A DNA stretch of 64,000 bases from JAJDXW01 sp965202895 (GTDB lineage: Bacteria > Pseudomonadota > Gammaproteobacteria > HK1). Position 1 is the stretch's first letter. The number at the start of each line of letters is the position of its first letter. The position numbers were made by a program, and so were the translations under genes. Of this stretch, positions 7,906 to 16,389 are shown piece after piece. The notes under the pieces were generated by a model. It ran no database searches and had not been told where the DNA came from. It saw only the letters and a list, made by a program, of their open reading frames with translations. Where the stretch lies: NCBI GenBank assembly GCA_965202895.1, contig OZ241901.1, positions 4,650,001 through 4,714,000 on the forward strand, in the 5' to 3' direction.

Positions 7906-9525
7906 TCACATTCCCCACACGGTAATCGTCCGGCCGTCCGGGGACGATTCTTCGCGCCGGAAAATCTTCTGCTCCCACGTCTTCCCTTCGCGCCGATCGA
8001 AGACGACCAGGTGGCCGGTCGGGCTCGCGCACCGATCCATGTAGCGCGCGGTCTGCTCCACCCCTTCGCGGATGGTGCTCTCGAGGCTCTTTCTCAGGAC
8101 CTTGCATTCGACCACGTACTTGTCCACGGACGCGGGTTCGAGCATCCCTCCGCCATCGACGTCCTTCTCGCCGCCCCGCGGCCAGAGGATCGCCAGGTCC
8201 GTGCGGCCTCGCCCGAGGCCGTACTCCCGCTCGATGCGCCCGCCGCTGTTCACCACCCGCTGCAGGAACGCCTGCAACAGGAGCTGCGGGCCGGCTTCCA
8301 CGTAGTCGAAACGCCCCACCCAGTGCTCCGAGTGTTCCCGGAAGAAGGTCTGGAAGGCGGCGAGCAGCTTGCCGACGTCGAGGCCGCCCCCGGCATCCAC
8401 GTACCAGGCGGCGTCCTGGATCAGCTTCGCCTGGACCGCGGAGGTGAGCTCCCGCGGCACCGCCTCCGCATAGATCGGATTGGCGATGCGCGGCGGGTCG
8501 TCGGGGGCGATCAGGCCGAGGTCGCGAACGTACTCGAGGTCGCGCGCCGAGGATTCGTCTTCGCCGGCGCCGCTCAGCAAGGGCTCGACCACCCGCCGCA
8601 CGCGGCCTTCCCGGAGCTTGTCGGCGAGCTGGTCGAGATGGACCTGCCGGCTCACGATGAGATGCTCCTGGGCGTCGAGGAGGGCGTCTCGGGTGATCGC
8701 GCGCGAACGGTCCCGGCCGGCCTCGACGTCGAAACAGGCCCTGCGGCAGAGCGCGTTGACCAGCCAGGGCTGACCGCGGGTCCGGGTCCACACCGTCTCC
8801 AGCGCCTCGGGGGTGAACGCCTGCCCGGTCTCCTCGGTATGCCGGGCGAGCAGCGTCCCGACTTCGGCCCGCGTGAAGTCCCCGAGGCGCAGCGATTCGG
8901 CCCGCACGTTGAACGCGCTGCCACCGGCGACCGCCGCGTTCTCCGAGCTCGAATGGATACGGTAGTCGCGCACGTCGCGCACCCCGCACAGCACCACGCT
9001 CTGCGGAAAGCCCTCGGGACGCTGGTCGTAGCCGGCCCGTAGCTGCCGCAGCACCGCGATCAGGGAGTCGCCGATCAGGGAATCGATCTCGTCGATCAGC
9101 AGCACCAGCGGCTTCGGGTCCGCCATGCTCCATCGGGTCAGCGCCTCCCCGAGAGCGTGATGGGCGCCGGAGGTGGCCAGGATGCCGGGCCAGACCCCGT
9201 GCAGAAAGTCGTCGCCCGCCAGGCGCGCGCGGGAGGCCAGGCTGCTCAGAACGGCGCGCATGGCGAGCTCCACGTCCTCGCGCGCCGTCTGGGCGGCCTC
9301 GACGTTCACGTACACGCAGCGGAAGCCTCCCGAGGCATCGCGGTCGAGCAGGTCTCGCAGCGCCAGGAGCGTGGAGGTCTTGCCGGTCTGCCGGGGCGCG
9401 TGCAGGACGAAGTACCGCTTGCTCCGGATCAGGTCCAGGACTTCGCCCAGGTCCACCCGTTCGAGCGGCGGGACGAAGTAATGGTCCGCCGGGATGATGG
9501 GGCCTTCCGTGTTGAATCTGCGCAT
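7906..9525 (-). CDS. AAA-like ATPase with C-terminal PD-(D/E)XK nuclease-like domain
   Basis: A 539-aa protein. The Walker A motif APRQTGKT is at residues 43-50, Walker B (LVLLIDEID) is near residue 140, and a winged-helix-like middle follows. The C-terminus has GRTDLAIL followed by YVVECKVLR, the D-x(n)-ExK layout of PD-(D/E)XK nucleases, close to the AAA-ATPase/DUF1703-type proteins common in accessory genome regions. The start at 9525 (MRRFNTEG) is preferred: the longer frame to 9765 enters transposase debris. Their function is mostly unknown; defence or mobile-element roles are often proposed. It converges on the truncated ORF at 7492. Confidence 0.8.
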   Translation of the reverse strand: MRRFNTEGPIIPADHYFVPPLERVDLGEVLDLIRSKRYFVLHAPRQTGKTSTLLALRDLLDRDASGGFRCVYVNVEAAQTAREDVELAMRAVLSSLASRARLAGDDFLHGVWPGILATSGAHHALGEALTRWSMADPKPLVLLIDEIDSLIGDSLIAVLRQLRAGYDQRPEGFPQSVVLCGVRDVRDYRIHSSSENAAVAGGSAFNVRAESLRLGDFTRAEVGTLLARHTEETGQAFTPEALETVWTRTRGQPWLVNALCRRACFDVEAGRDRSRAITRDALLDAQEHLIVSRQVHLDQLADKLREGRVRRVVEPLLSGAGEDESSARDLEYVRDLGLIAPDDPPRIANPIYAEAVPRELTSAVQAKLIQDAAWYVDAGGGLDVGKLLAAFQTFFREHSEHWVGRFDYVEAGPQLLLQAFLQRVVNSGGRIEREYGLGRGRTDLAILWPRGGEKDVDGGGMLEPASVDKYVVECKVLRKSLESTIREGVEQTARYMDRCASPTGHLVVFDRREGKTWEQKIFRREESSPDGRTITVWGM

Positions 9526-9699
9526 GGCCGAAGTATGCCACCCCGTGCACCCGCCCACCCGGACGACCCTGCCCCGTCTGCCGCCCTCTCCGCTTCGATG
9601 AACGCCGCACGTCCGCCGGCCGGGGCAGCGCAGGAGGAGGCGATCGGAAACCGTGCCGCGGCACAGGCGGTCGGCAGGTACGAACCAGGCGTGGTGCCA

Positions 9700-9870
9700 T
9701 GGGACGAAGTCGGCCTTGCGGGGCTGGCGCAGGCTCTCGGATCGGCGGTTCTCGGCATCAAGCAACGCGGCGCCGCACGCATCGCCGGATCATCTCCCCG
9801 CCCCGCCATCGCTTGACGTTTGGGCCGCAGCGCCGGACCGAGCCGTTGAGATTCTCGATGCGAGCGCACG
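9700..9870 (-). pseudogene. Remnant of an IS256 (Mutator)-type transposase C-terminus
   Basis: Read on the minus strand, 9865 down to about 9775 encodes RIENLNGSVRR followed by NVKRWRGGEMIRR. A frame change then continues as AALLDAENR. This order is the C-terminal signature of IS256-family transposases as I know them. At least one frameshift and the loss of everything upstream make it a relic. No terminal inverted repeats were recognised. It lies just 5' of the ATPase gene and next to the second copy of the duplication, so it may mark how the duplicated block moved. The remaining 9526-10054 sequence holds nothing else I can name. Confidence 0.5.
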
Positions 9871-10186
9871 GTTTGCTGCAAGGCACCGGTCAGGCCCGGG
9901 CGCACGATAAGATTTCTTCGGTAACAGCCCGGCCCACCGCGAGGCAACCTGTTTCAATCAACTGCATGAGGCACCCTTCGCGGCCTGACCCGAGCAGATC
10001 GCTTTTCCGGATTCCCGGGGCGATTCAGACCAAGCCGTCTTCCAGCCGCTCGTACTTCCAGGCGGGCTCCGACCGAACGATCGCCCCGGAACCGGAACCC
10101 TCCCTCCGGGCGCGGGCCACCCCGGACGAGCCCCGCCGGCGCTGGGGTCTGCTTGGGGGCGCCGATCAACGAAGAGAAGGGACGAC

Positions 10187-10678
10187 ATGAAACCGACCAG
10201 GACATCGAGCTGGATGATCGGGGCCGGGCTTGCGGTGTTCGTGGCGCTCGGCGCGAGCGGCCAGGGTCAGGTCACGAACTGGGCAGAGGCCCGGCAGGCA
10301 GCCGAGGAGCGCAGCCGGACGATGAAGACCCTGGGGCGTGCGATGCGCACCCTCAAGGGCTTCGCAGGGGGACGCGGCACGGCGGAGGAGGCCTCGGCGG
10401 CAGCCGCCGCCATCGCGGATGCGGCGCCCGCCCTCCCCCCTTCTTCCCGGGCCGGAAGCGGCATGGCCGCCCTCCTCGACTCCGAGTCGAAGGACCTCAT
10501 CTGGGAGGAGTCGGACGAGTTCGGCGCCGTCTCGGAACAGCTCGGCGAGAAGGCGGCGGCGCTCCAGGCCACCCTTGCCTCGGAGAATTCAGGCCGGATC
10601 GGAGCCGCGTTCGGCTACCTCGGAAGGAACGGATGCGACGGCCACCACCACAGGTTCCGCGAGAAACGCGACGGCTGA
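10187..10678 (+). CDS. Cytochrome c' paralogue with lost haem-binding motif
   Basis: A 163-aa paralogue of the protein at 6694, with identical length and signal peptide. At the haem site CGGCH has become CDGHH: the second cysteine codon is changed to a histidine codon, so covalent c-type haem attachment through two thioethers is impossible. The frame is fully open and the REKRDG tail is kept. The protein may be decaying, may bind haem through one Cys or His residues, or may have a new role. Substitutions cluster at PSLF to PPSS (about residue 86) and near the haem site. Confidence 0.75.
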   Translation: MKPTRTSSWMIGAGLAVFVALGASGQGQVTNWAEARQAAEERSRTMKTLGRAMRTLKGFAGGRGTAEEASAAAAAIADAAPALPPSSRAGSGMAALLDSESKDLIWEESDEFGAVSEQLGEKAAALQATLASENSGRIGAAFGYLGRNGCDGHHHRFREKRDG

Positions 10679-10767
10679 CCGCCCGCCCCGTTGCCGACCG
10701 GGTCGCCTGCCCCGGCGGGCGCCGGACGACAGGGGGCAACGGCAGGGCCGGAGGAAGGACCATCACA

Positions 10768-10986
10768 ATGCAGAAACCGGGGCAGGCAGAGAGTGCCGGG
10801 GGACCGAAGCCGATGTCGCCACGGCACGGCGGCGAGCTGGGCGGTCACGTAGAAGCATGGAGCGAAGAAGAGACGGCGTCTCCGTCCGGGGTTTGGACCC
10901 TGTGGGACGAAGCCGAGGAGATGGGTGATCGGGAGTTGGCGGCGCTGATGTGGGAAGCCATGTACAGTCGCGGGGCGGCAGGATGA
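10768..10986 (+). CDS. Second copy of the 72-aa conserved small ORF
   Basis: A 72-aa protein differing from the one at 7277 mostly by conservative substitutions and sharing the SGVWTLWDEAEEMGDR block. The frame has survived divergence of the copies, which argues that it is a real gene. Unlike copy 1 it is not followed by the coupled PIN-like frame; the sequence after the stop is unrelated and lower in GC. Confidence 0.5.
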   Translation: MQKPGQAESAGGPKPMSPRHGGELGGHVEAWSEEETASPSGVWTLWDEAEEMGDRELAALMWEAMYSRGAAG

Positions 10987-11079
10987 GCAAAGTATGCAAC
11001 TGTAGCTGTATCTTCTGGATCAAGGTATGGAACATGGCTGCTCCCCAGGGCAATCGTATTTGAGATTTCCGAGCGTAGA

Positions 11080-11346
11080 ATGATGATTACCAAGCCCGTT
11101 TCGGTGCCGATTTCGCCTTCGAGGAACGCTGAGGTGGACATGATTGGGCGTCCCAAAGGTTCCATCTACGGCTGGTCCGGCTGGCTTGGCAGCCCAGAAA
11201 CGACACTCTATCCAAACGCGATTGCCCTGACTTCTCCCGGCGCCGAAGCGCGCAGGGAGGAGACCCACGACGACGTGCTTGAAGGATTGTTCGGCACGTA
11301 CTCTAAACGACGCCCTGTGGCCCGTATCCCTCTGAAATTCATTTAG
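11080..11346 (+). CDS. Doubtful small ORF in a low-GC stretch
   Basis: An 88-aa frame with no recognised family, no hydrophobic segment and no strong ribosome site. It is listed because the 10987-11530 interval (about 540 bp) is clearly poorer in GC than its surroundings, so an open frame of this length is less trivially expected than elsewhere. It may equally be chance. Apart from this frame I see nothing in the interval. Confidence 0.2.
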   Translation: MMITKPVSVPISPSRNAEVDMIGRPKGSIYGWSGWLGSPETTLYPNAIALTSPGAEARREETHDDVLEGLFGTYSKRRPVARIPLKFI

Positions 11347-11530
11347 ATATTCATTCGAGGATCAACACGATTCCAAGGATCTACGTGCTCCCACGGACAA
11401 GAAGACCGTCTTCCGGTCCGGAAGCCCGGTTCGGAAGCGAGATGAATTATCCGGATCATGCCACCAGCGACATATCCCAAGAGTTGGTGCTTCGTAACTC
11501 TACCAACCCGTGATGATTCATTTTCCCGGT

Positions 11531-12775
11531 TCAGAATTCCAGTATCATATCTTCTCCTCCTTCTCCCGGCTCCGGCCAATTTGGTGGAGGCAGATCGTCC
11601 TTGGGCGCTTCACCCCCTGTCAACCGCTCCCAGAACCATCCCCGCAGGAATCTGTGCCTTGTCCGCAGTGAGTTACTCGCGCTCGTGTCGTTTTGAATGT
11701 ACCGTTGAAACTGGTTGTAAGTTTCTCGGCTCTCTTCGTTCGGCCAATCCGCTATCTTCGCGCCTTCCGCCGCCTCGGCGACTTGTTCGGTGAACGTGTG
11801 GAGCTGCGGGTACAGCTTCCGCCCCGCGCCGCTTTCTCCCGATAAGATTTCCTTCAGGGTCATGACTTTTCGCCGATCGAGCTCTTCCAACAGCACCGCC
11901 ATGTGCAGCACCATCCATTCCGGCCACTTCCCCTTGCGCGGCTCCAGCACCCGACCCAGTGCGAACAGCAGCGTCCTGAACCTTCGCGCCTCCCTTGAGT
12001 CGTCCTTGAAGCTGGTCCTCTGGCGGTACAGGTCGTCTACACGCTCCGAGGATATCTCCGGAAAATCTCCTTCCGTCTCCACCCAGTGCGACCAGACCAG
12101 AAAGGCCTGTGCGGCTACCCTTCTGTGTGCATCGTCCTTGCCCCTTGTGAATTCACTGAAGACTCGCAGTCCTCTGGGTCCGTGCGGGTGTCCTCCTAGG
12201 CGTTTGATGTATTCAGGCAACTCTCCCGGCCACGCGTCGCGTCTCTCCTGCGCGCTGAGGGCCGTTCCTGCTTGGAGTCTGATGAACAGATCTCGCACCA
12301 CCGTAAGGTCCGTTGTCTTTACCACTATCACAGGGAGCGTCAAACTCGCGAACCGCGTTTTGAGTCCATCACTGAATTGGGTATACCGAAGTCCACACCA
12401 TTCCGGTTCCGGATCGTGCACCGTCTCCACCGGAAAGTGCTTGCTCCCTCCCGGCCTTGTTTCGGGGCTCTTCTGCAGCGCCATTCCCCCCCTTCCGAAT
12501 TCTCCCATCGCGTTCAGGCGCTGTTGCCCGTCGACCACCCCGAAGTTCAGGCGCGTGTCGCGTCGGATGACGGCCTCCGGTTCGTCGCAGTGGAAGTAGA
12601 ATGCCGGGCTCGGGTATCCCCGCAGCAGGCTGTCGATGTAGAGCTTCTTCTGCGTCCTGCTCCACTTCGGCCCACGTTGGAACTCACGCGGCGGCGTTAG
12701 CTGCGATCGGTTCTGCATTCGCAGCAGATCTCGGACGTTCCAATGCGTACAGACCTGGTAGTTCACTTTGCCCAA
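11531..12775 (-). CDS. DUF262 (GmrS-like) domain protein
   Basis: A 414-aa protein with the DUF262/ParB-Srx-like fold at its N-terminus: REFQRGPKWSRTQKKLYIDSL, then the DGQQRL motif at residues 82-87 that defines the family. Known members (the GmrS half of GmrSD, SspE, BrxU) are nucleotide-dependent nucleases of phage defence. Here no DUF1524 HNH (GmrD) half is visible in the C-terminal 250 residues, nor in a neighbouring gene, so it is a stand-alone DUF262 protein. GC content and codon use are visibly lower than in the flanks, a sign of horizontal acquisition. It is downstream of tusC on the same strand. Confidence 0.82.
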   Translation of the reverse strand: MGKVNYQVCTHWNVRDLLRMQNRSQLTPPREFQRGPKWSRTQKKLYIDSLLRGYPSPAFYFHCDEPEAVIRRDTRLNFGVVDGQQRLNAMGEFGRGGMALQKSPETRPGGSKHFPVETVHDPEPEWCGLRYTQFSDGLKTRFASLTLPVIVVKTTDLTVVRDLFIRLQAGTALSAQERRDAWPGELPEYIKRLGGHPHGPRGLRVFSEFTRGKDDAHRRVAAQAFLVWSHWVETEGDFPEISSERVDDLYRQRTSFKDDSREARRFRTLLFALGRVLEPRKGKWPEWMVLHMAVLLEELDRRKVMTLKEILSGESGAGRKLYPQLHTFTEQVAEAAEGAKIADWPNEESRETYNQFQRYIQNDTSASNSLRTRHRFLRGWFWERLTGGEAPKDDLPPPNWPEPGEGGEDMILEF

Positions 12776-12821
12776 CTCCTCCGGATAGTTGTTCAGACCC
12801 CGTACGGTTCCACGTAGTTCG

Positions 12822-13193
12822 TCAGAAGCCGAGGACGACGTCGTGGGCGTCGATGAGGGCGCCGGCCCGCTCCGGGCTCACCGTCTCGACGTCCATGATG
12901 AGGTCGGCCGGGGTGAGCCCGCGCTCCGCGAGCGACCGTTCCTCGACGTAGATATGCTCGACGTCGTAGTCCGGGAGCGCGCGGAACCCCCTCGCGAAGT
13001 CCTTGAGCCCGACCCCCGCCGTGTCCTGCCCGCGCTTGAGCACGAACACCCCGTCGTCGAGGAAGAGGAGGCTCACCGACTGCTCGAACGCCGCCCCGAT
13101 GAGCACCGTCTCGAGCCCTTCCTGGGCGAAGATCGAGCCGTGCGGGGGCCGCCGCATGAGGTAGAGGAGACGCTTTCGGACCCGCTCCGGCAT
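12822..13193 (-). CDS. tusC: TusC/DsrF-like sulfur relay protein
   Basis: A 123-aa DsrE/F-fold protein. Family features include RPPHGSIFAQEGLETVL at residues 15-31, the FLDDGVFVLKRGQD strand-loop and the VEERSLAERGL block near residue 85. In the TusBCD complex it is the subunit without the active cysteine, helping pass persulfide sulfur to TusE/MnmA for tRNA 2-thiolation. The start is set at 13193, 7 bp after the tusD stop, so the two genes are one operon. No tusB or tusE is seen nearby. Confidence 0.82.
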   Translation of the reverse strand: MPERVRKRLLYLMRRPPHGSIFAQEGLETVLIGAAFEQSVSLLFLDDGVFVLKRGQDTAGVGLKDFARGFRALPDYDVEHIYVEERSLAERGLTPADLIMDVETVSPERAGALIDAHDVVLGF

Positions 13194-13200
13194 CCGTCCA

Positions 13201-13590
13201 TCATCCGAAGGTGACGAAGCGGTCGGCGAGGATGGCGGCTTCGGCGAGGAGGCCGAGGCCCGCGATCCGGAATCCCGGGGCGAGCACGTCCGCGTCCTTG
13301 CCGTGGCGGCGGCGCTCGGCCGCGTCGAGGATGCCGCGGCGCTGCCCGGCCGCGACGCAGACCACGAGGTCGAGCCCCCGCTCCACCGCGAGCCGGCTCC
13401 AGCGGGCGCCCACGTTGCGCTCGTCCTGGGGCGGAACCAGGAGGCGGTTCCCGTTGTTCGCGCCGTCGTGGTAAAAGAAGACGCGCAGGACCTCGTGTCC
13501 GCCGTCGAGCGCCGCGCGCGTGAAGCGCCACGCGGTGTCGGCGCCTTGGTACTGGTAGGGTCCCGAGTTGACGAGCACCGCGAACCGCAT
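13201..13590 (-). CDS. tusD: TusD/DsrE-like sulfur relay protein
   Basis: A 129-aa DsrE-fold sulfurtransferase. The persulfide-carrying cysteine is expected in the segment LDLVVCVAAGQRRGI (about residue 82), which matches the TusD/DsrE active-site loop. QGADTAWRFTRAALDGGHEV is the usual N-terminal helix. Its start codon overlaps or abuts the start of the divergent radical SAM gene, so the two transcription units share a very short promoter region. Function in tRNA thiolation is the family default; the pairing with a radical SAM gene could point to another sulfur or selenium acceptor. Confidence 0.85.
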   Translation of the reverse strand: MRFAVLVNSGPYQYQGADTAWRFTRAALDGGHEVLRVFFYHDGANNGNRLLVPPQDERNVGARWSRLAVERGLDLVVCVAAGQRRGILDAAERRRHGKDADVLAPGFRIAGLGLLAEAAILADRFVTFG

Positions 13591-13627
13591 GATGGAATCC
13601 GCACCCCCGGAAGGCGCCGCGCCGGCA

Positions 13628-15358
13628 ATGTACCACGCGGCGGACGGGGCGGCGGCGCCCGGCGCAGCGGAAGGGAAGGCGCCGCACGCACGCGCGGCCG
13701 GGGAGAGCTTCCCGGTGGTGCTCGTCAGCCCCTACGAGCTCGGCCGCCAGCCGTTCGGGATCGCCGAGGCGGCGGCGTGGCTGCGCGATGCGGGCTTTCC
13801 GGTGCGCTGCATCGATCTCTCGCGCGAACGCCTCGACCCGGAGGCGCTCCGCGGCGCGGGGCTCGTCGCGGTCCATCTCCCGATGCATACCGCGGGGCGG
13901 ATCGCGGCCGCCGCCTTCGGCCGGATCCGCGCGCTCGCGCCCCGCGCCCGGCTCGCCGTGTTCGGGCTCTACGCCCCGGTCAACGACGCCCGGTTCCGCG
14001 AGCTCGGGGCCGAGGCGGTGCTCGGCGGGGAGGTCGAGCCGGCGCTCGTCGCCCTCGCCCGTGAATGCCGGGACGGCCACGGCCGCCCCGGCCGCCGCGC
14101 GCACTCACAGGCCCACGCCCGCGCCAGCGCCAGCGCCCATGACGGCGCCCAGGAATCGGCCGCCGGGGCCGGAAAGGGCGGCTCCATTCCGCATCGGGGA
14201 AATGTGTCGGACGCGATGGATGCACGATCCCGCGCGAAGCAGGGTCGAGGATTCGGGCTCGGCGATTCAAGCAGTGCGAATCGGGGCAAGGCAACCGTCC
14301 CCGGCGCCGGGGACCGGCGAAATGAATCCACCCTGCGGGCCGGTGGAGCGCGGGACGATGCGGCCCCCGGCGTCCACCTCGGCAAGATCGACTTCCTCGT
14401 CCCCGACCGCAGCGGCCTCCCCCCGCTCGATCGGTACGCGAAGCTGGAGCTCCCGGACGGCGGGAGGCGGACCGTCGGGTTCGCGGAGGCGAGCCGCGGC
14501 TGCAAGCACCTCTGCCGCCACTGCCCCATCGTCCCGGTGTACGACGGACGCTTCCGGGTGGTGCCGCGCGAGGTGGTCCTCGCCGACGTCCGCCAACAGG
14601 TCGCAGCCGGCGCCGAGCACATCTCGTTCGGCGACCCGGACTTCTTCAACGGCTCGACCCACGCCCTGCGGATCGTCGCGGCGATGCACGCGGAGCACCC
14701 CCGCGTCACCTTCGACGCCACCATCAAGATCGAGCACCTGCTTCGCCACCGGGCGCGCCTGCCGGCCCTCCGCGACGCGGGCTGCCTCTTCATCACCTCG
14801 GCGGTGGAGGCGGTGGACGACGGGATCCTCGCCCGGCTTCGCAAGAACCACACCACGGCCGACTTCGAGGCCGCGGCGGCCCTGATGCGCGCGGCCGGGA
14901 TCGCCCTCGCCCCCACCTTCGTCGCCTTCACCCCCTGGACCACCCTCGCCGGGTACCGGGACCTCCTCGAGCGCATCGCGGCCCTCGGTCTCGTCGCGAG
15001 CGTGCCGCCGGTCCAGCTCTCCATCCGGCTGCTCGTCCCGCACGGTTCGCGGCTGCTCGAGCTGCCCGAGGTCCGGGACCTCGTCGGCCCCTTCGACCGG
15101 ACCCTCCTCGGCTATCCGTGGCGCCATCCCGACCCGCGGGTGGATGCGCTCCAGGCACGGGTCGCGGACCTCGTCGAGCGCGGGGGCGAGGAGACGTCCC
15201 GCGAAGAGACGTTCGCGAACGCCTGGGCGCTCGCCCACGCCGCGCTCGGGGCGTCCGCCCCCGCCCTTCCGAGCGATCTCGGCGAGCCGATCCCGCGCCA
15301 CTCGGAGCCTTGGTACTGCTGCGCCGAGCCGACCGGCGAGCAGCTCGCGGGCTTCTGA
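13628..15358 (+). CDS. CUAEP/CCAEP-tail radical SAM protein
   Basis: A 576-aa protein with an N-terminal cobalamin-binding-like domain (VVLVSPYELGRQPFG opening), the radical SAM cluster motif CxxxCxxC at Cys292/Cys296/Cys299 and a C-terminal WYCCAEP tail at about residues 562-568. That tail defines the family known as CUAEP/CCAEP-tail radical SAM (seleno)proteins; here both positions are Cys codons, so no selenocysteine is needed. The chemistry is unknown. About 85 residues between the two domains (about 14090-14350) are a low-complexity insertion of unlike base composition. The start may instead be 13589. It is divergent from tusDC. Confidence 0.85.
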   Translation: MYHAADGAAAPGAAEGKAPHARAAGESFPVVLVSPYELGRQPFGIAEAAAWLRDAGFPVRCIDLSRERLDPEALRGAGLVAVHLPMHTAGRIAAAAFGRIRALAPRARLAVFGLYAPVNDARFRELGAEAVLGGEVEPALVALARECRDGHGRPGRRAHSQAHARASASAHDGAQESAAGAGKGGSIPHRGNVSDAMDARSRAKQGRGFGLGDSSSANRGKATVPGAGDRRNESTLRAGGARDDAAPGVHLGKIDFLVPDRSGLPPLDRYAKLELPDGGRRTVGFAEASRGCKHLCRHCPIVPVYDGRFRVVPREVVLADVRQQVAAGAEHISFGDPDFFNGSTHALRIVAAMHAEHPRVTFDATIKIEHLLRHRARLPALRDAGCLFITSAVEAVDDGILARLRKNHTTADFEAAAALMRAAGIALAPTFVAFTPWTTLAGYRDLLERIAALGLVASVPPVQLSIRLLVPHGSRLLELPEVRDLVGPFDRTLLGYPWRHPDPRVDALQARVADLVERGGEETSREETFANAWALAHAALGASAPALPSDLGEPIPRHSEPWYCCAEPTGEQLAGF

Positions 15359-15372
15359 GCCGCCGCCCCGCC

Positions 15373-15807
<435 letters not shown>

Positions 15808-15901
15808 CCGCCCGCCGCCGGCAAGCCCGGCCCGCAGGTCTCCCCCGCCTCCCGCGGCGAACGCCGATCCACTCACGGGGACGGGACCTGTCGGCGCAGG
15901 C

Positions 15902-15928
15902 TTGCCGGACGACCAAATGATGTAGAAT
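15902..15928 (+). promoter_or_regulatory. Possible sigma70-type promoter of the TA operon
   Basis: TTGCCG at 15902 and TAGAAT at 15923 are separated by 15 bases, slightly short for a sigma70 promoter. They stand about 90 bp before the toxin gene, in a stretch poorer in GC than its surroundings. Confidence 0.3.
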
Positions 15929-16017
15929 CTACCGCGACAGGGACGAAACTGCGCGGAGAACGGCTTGATCCTCGAATCCAACGCCCATATGATTTCCTCC
16001 AACGGGATCCATGCCAG

Positions 16018-16377
16018 ATGGCGGCGCCGAGCGAGTCGATAAGGCGTCAATTGGCGATCCTTGCGAGAAGGAGCCAAGCCCGCGTGACGGAGTTCAGCGC
16101 CGACCGCCCGACCGACTGGCGTCCGGGACAGGTACGGAACCCGGACGGGCTGCTCGATACCCACTTCACGGACGCGGCGGCTTGGGAGCTCATCGCGTCG
16201 AGCCTCGAGGGCGGCCACCCGGTCGAAGTCGTCGAGCTGCGGAAGCCGGCCGGGGCCACGGGCTACGTGATGAAGATTGCCGCCGAGCCCAAGCAGCCCC
16301 GGATATACGTCAAGCTCCAGCTGGGGTCCGGGAAGATCATCGGACGGAGCTTTCACTACTCGGAACGGGACGATTGA
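16018..16377 (+). CDS. Putative toxin of an MqsA-type toxin-antitoxin pair
   Basis: A 119-aa protein directly upstream of an MqsA-like antitoxin gene. The C-terminal half (VEVVELRKPAGATGYV, then RIYVKLQLGSGKIIGRSFHYSE) has the strand pattern of small RelE/MqsR/DUF4258-type RNase toxins, with a terminal HYSE. I do not recognise a specific family from sequence alone. The order toxin before antitoxin matches mqsRA. The gap to the antitoxin is 12 bp and contains its ribosome site. The start is uncertain because no strong ribosome site precedes 16018. Confidence 0.6.
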   Translation: MAAPSESIRRQLAILARRSQARVTEFSADRPTDWRPGQVRNPDGLLDTHFTDAAAWELIASSLEGGHPVEVVELRKPAGATGYVMKIAAEPKQPRIYVKLQLGSGKIIGRSFHYSERDD

Positions 16378-16389
16378 AGGAGCCGGGAG

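Larger units (their letters stand above)
10055..10986. repeat. Segmental duplication, copy 2
   Basis: The second copy of the 0.93-kb block also found at 6565-7495, same orientation, carrying a degenerate cytochrome c' gene and the 72-aa ORF. The copy ends at the small ORF's stop codon; downstream base composition drops abruptly. The leader with its AAGGGACGAC ribosome site is preserved. Confidence 0.85.

Noticed and set aside
7495..9042. Continuation of the plus-strand frame from 7492 through the ATPase gene
   Set aside because: After about residue 130 the predicted protein is composition-driven and antisense to a gene with Walker and nuclease motifs; only the first part is considered.
15317..15322. 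Selenocysteine in the radical SAM tail
   Set aside because: Both positions of the CCAEP tail are TGC codons; no in-frame TGA is present.
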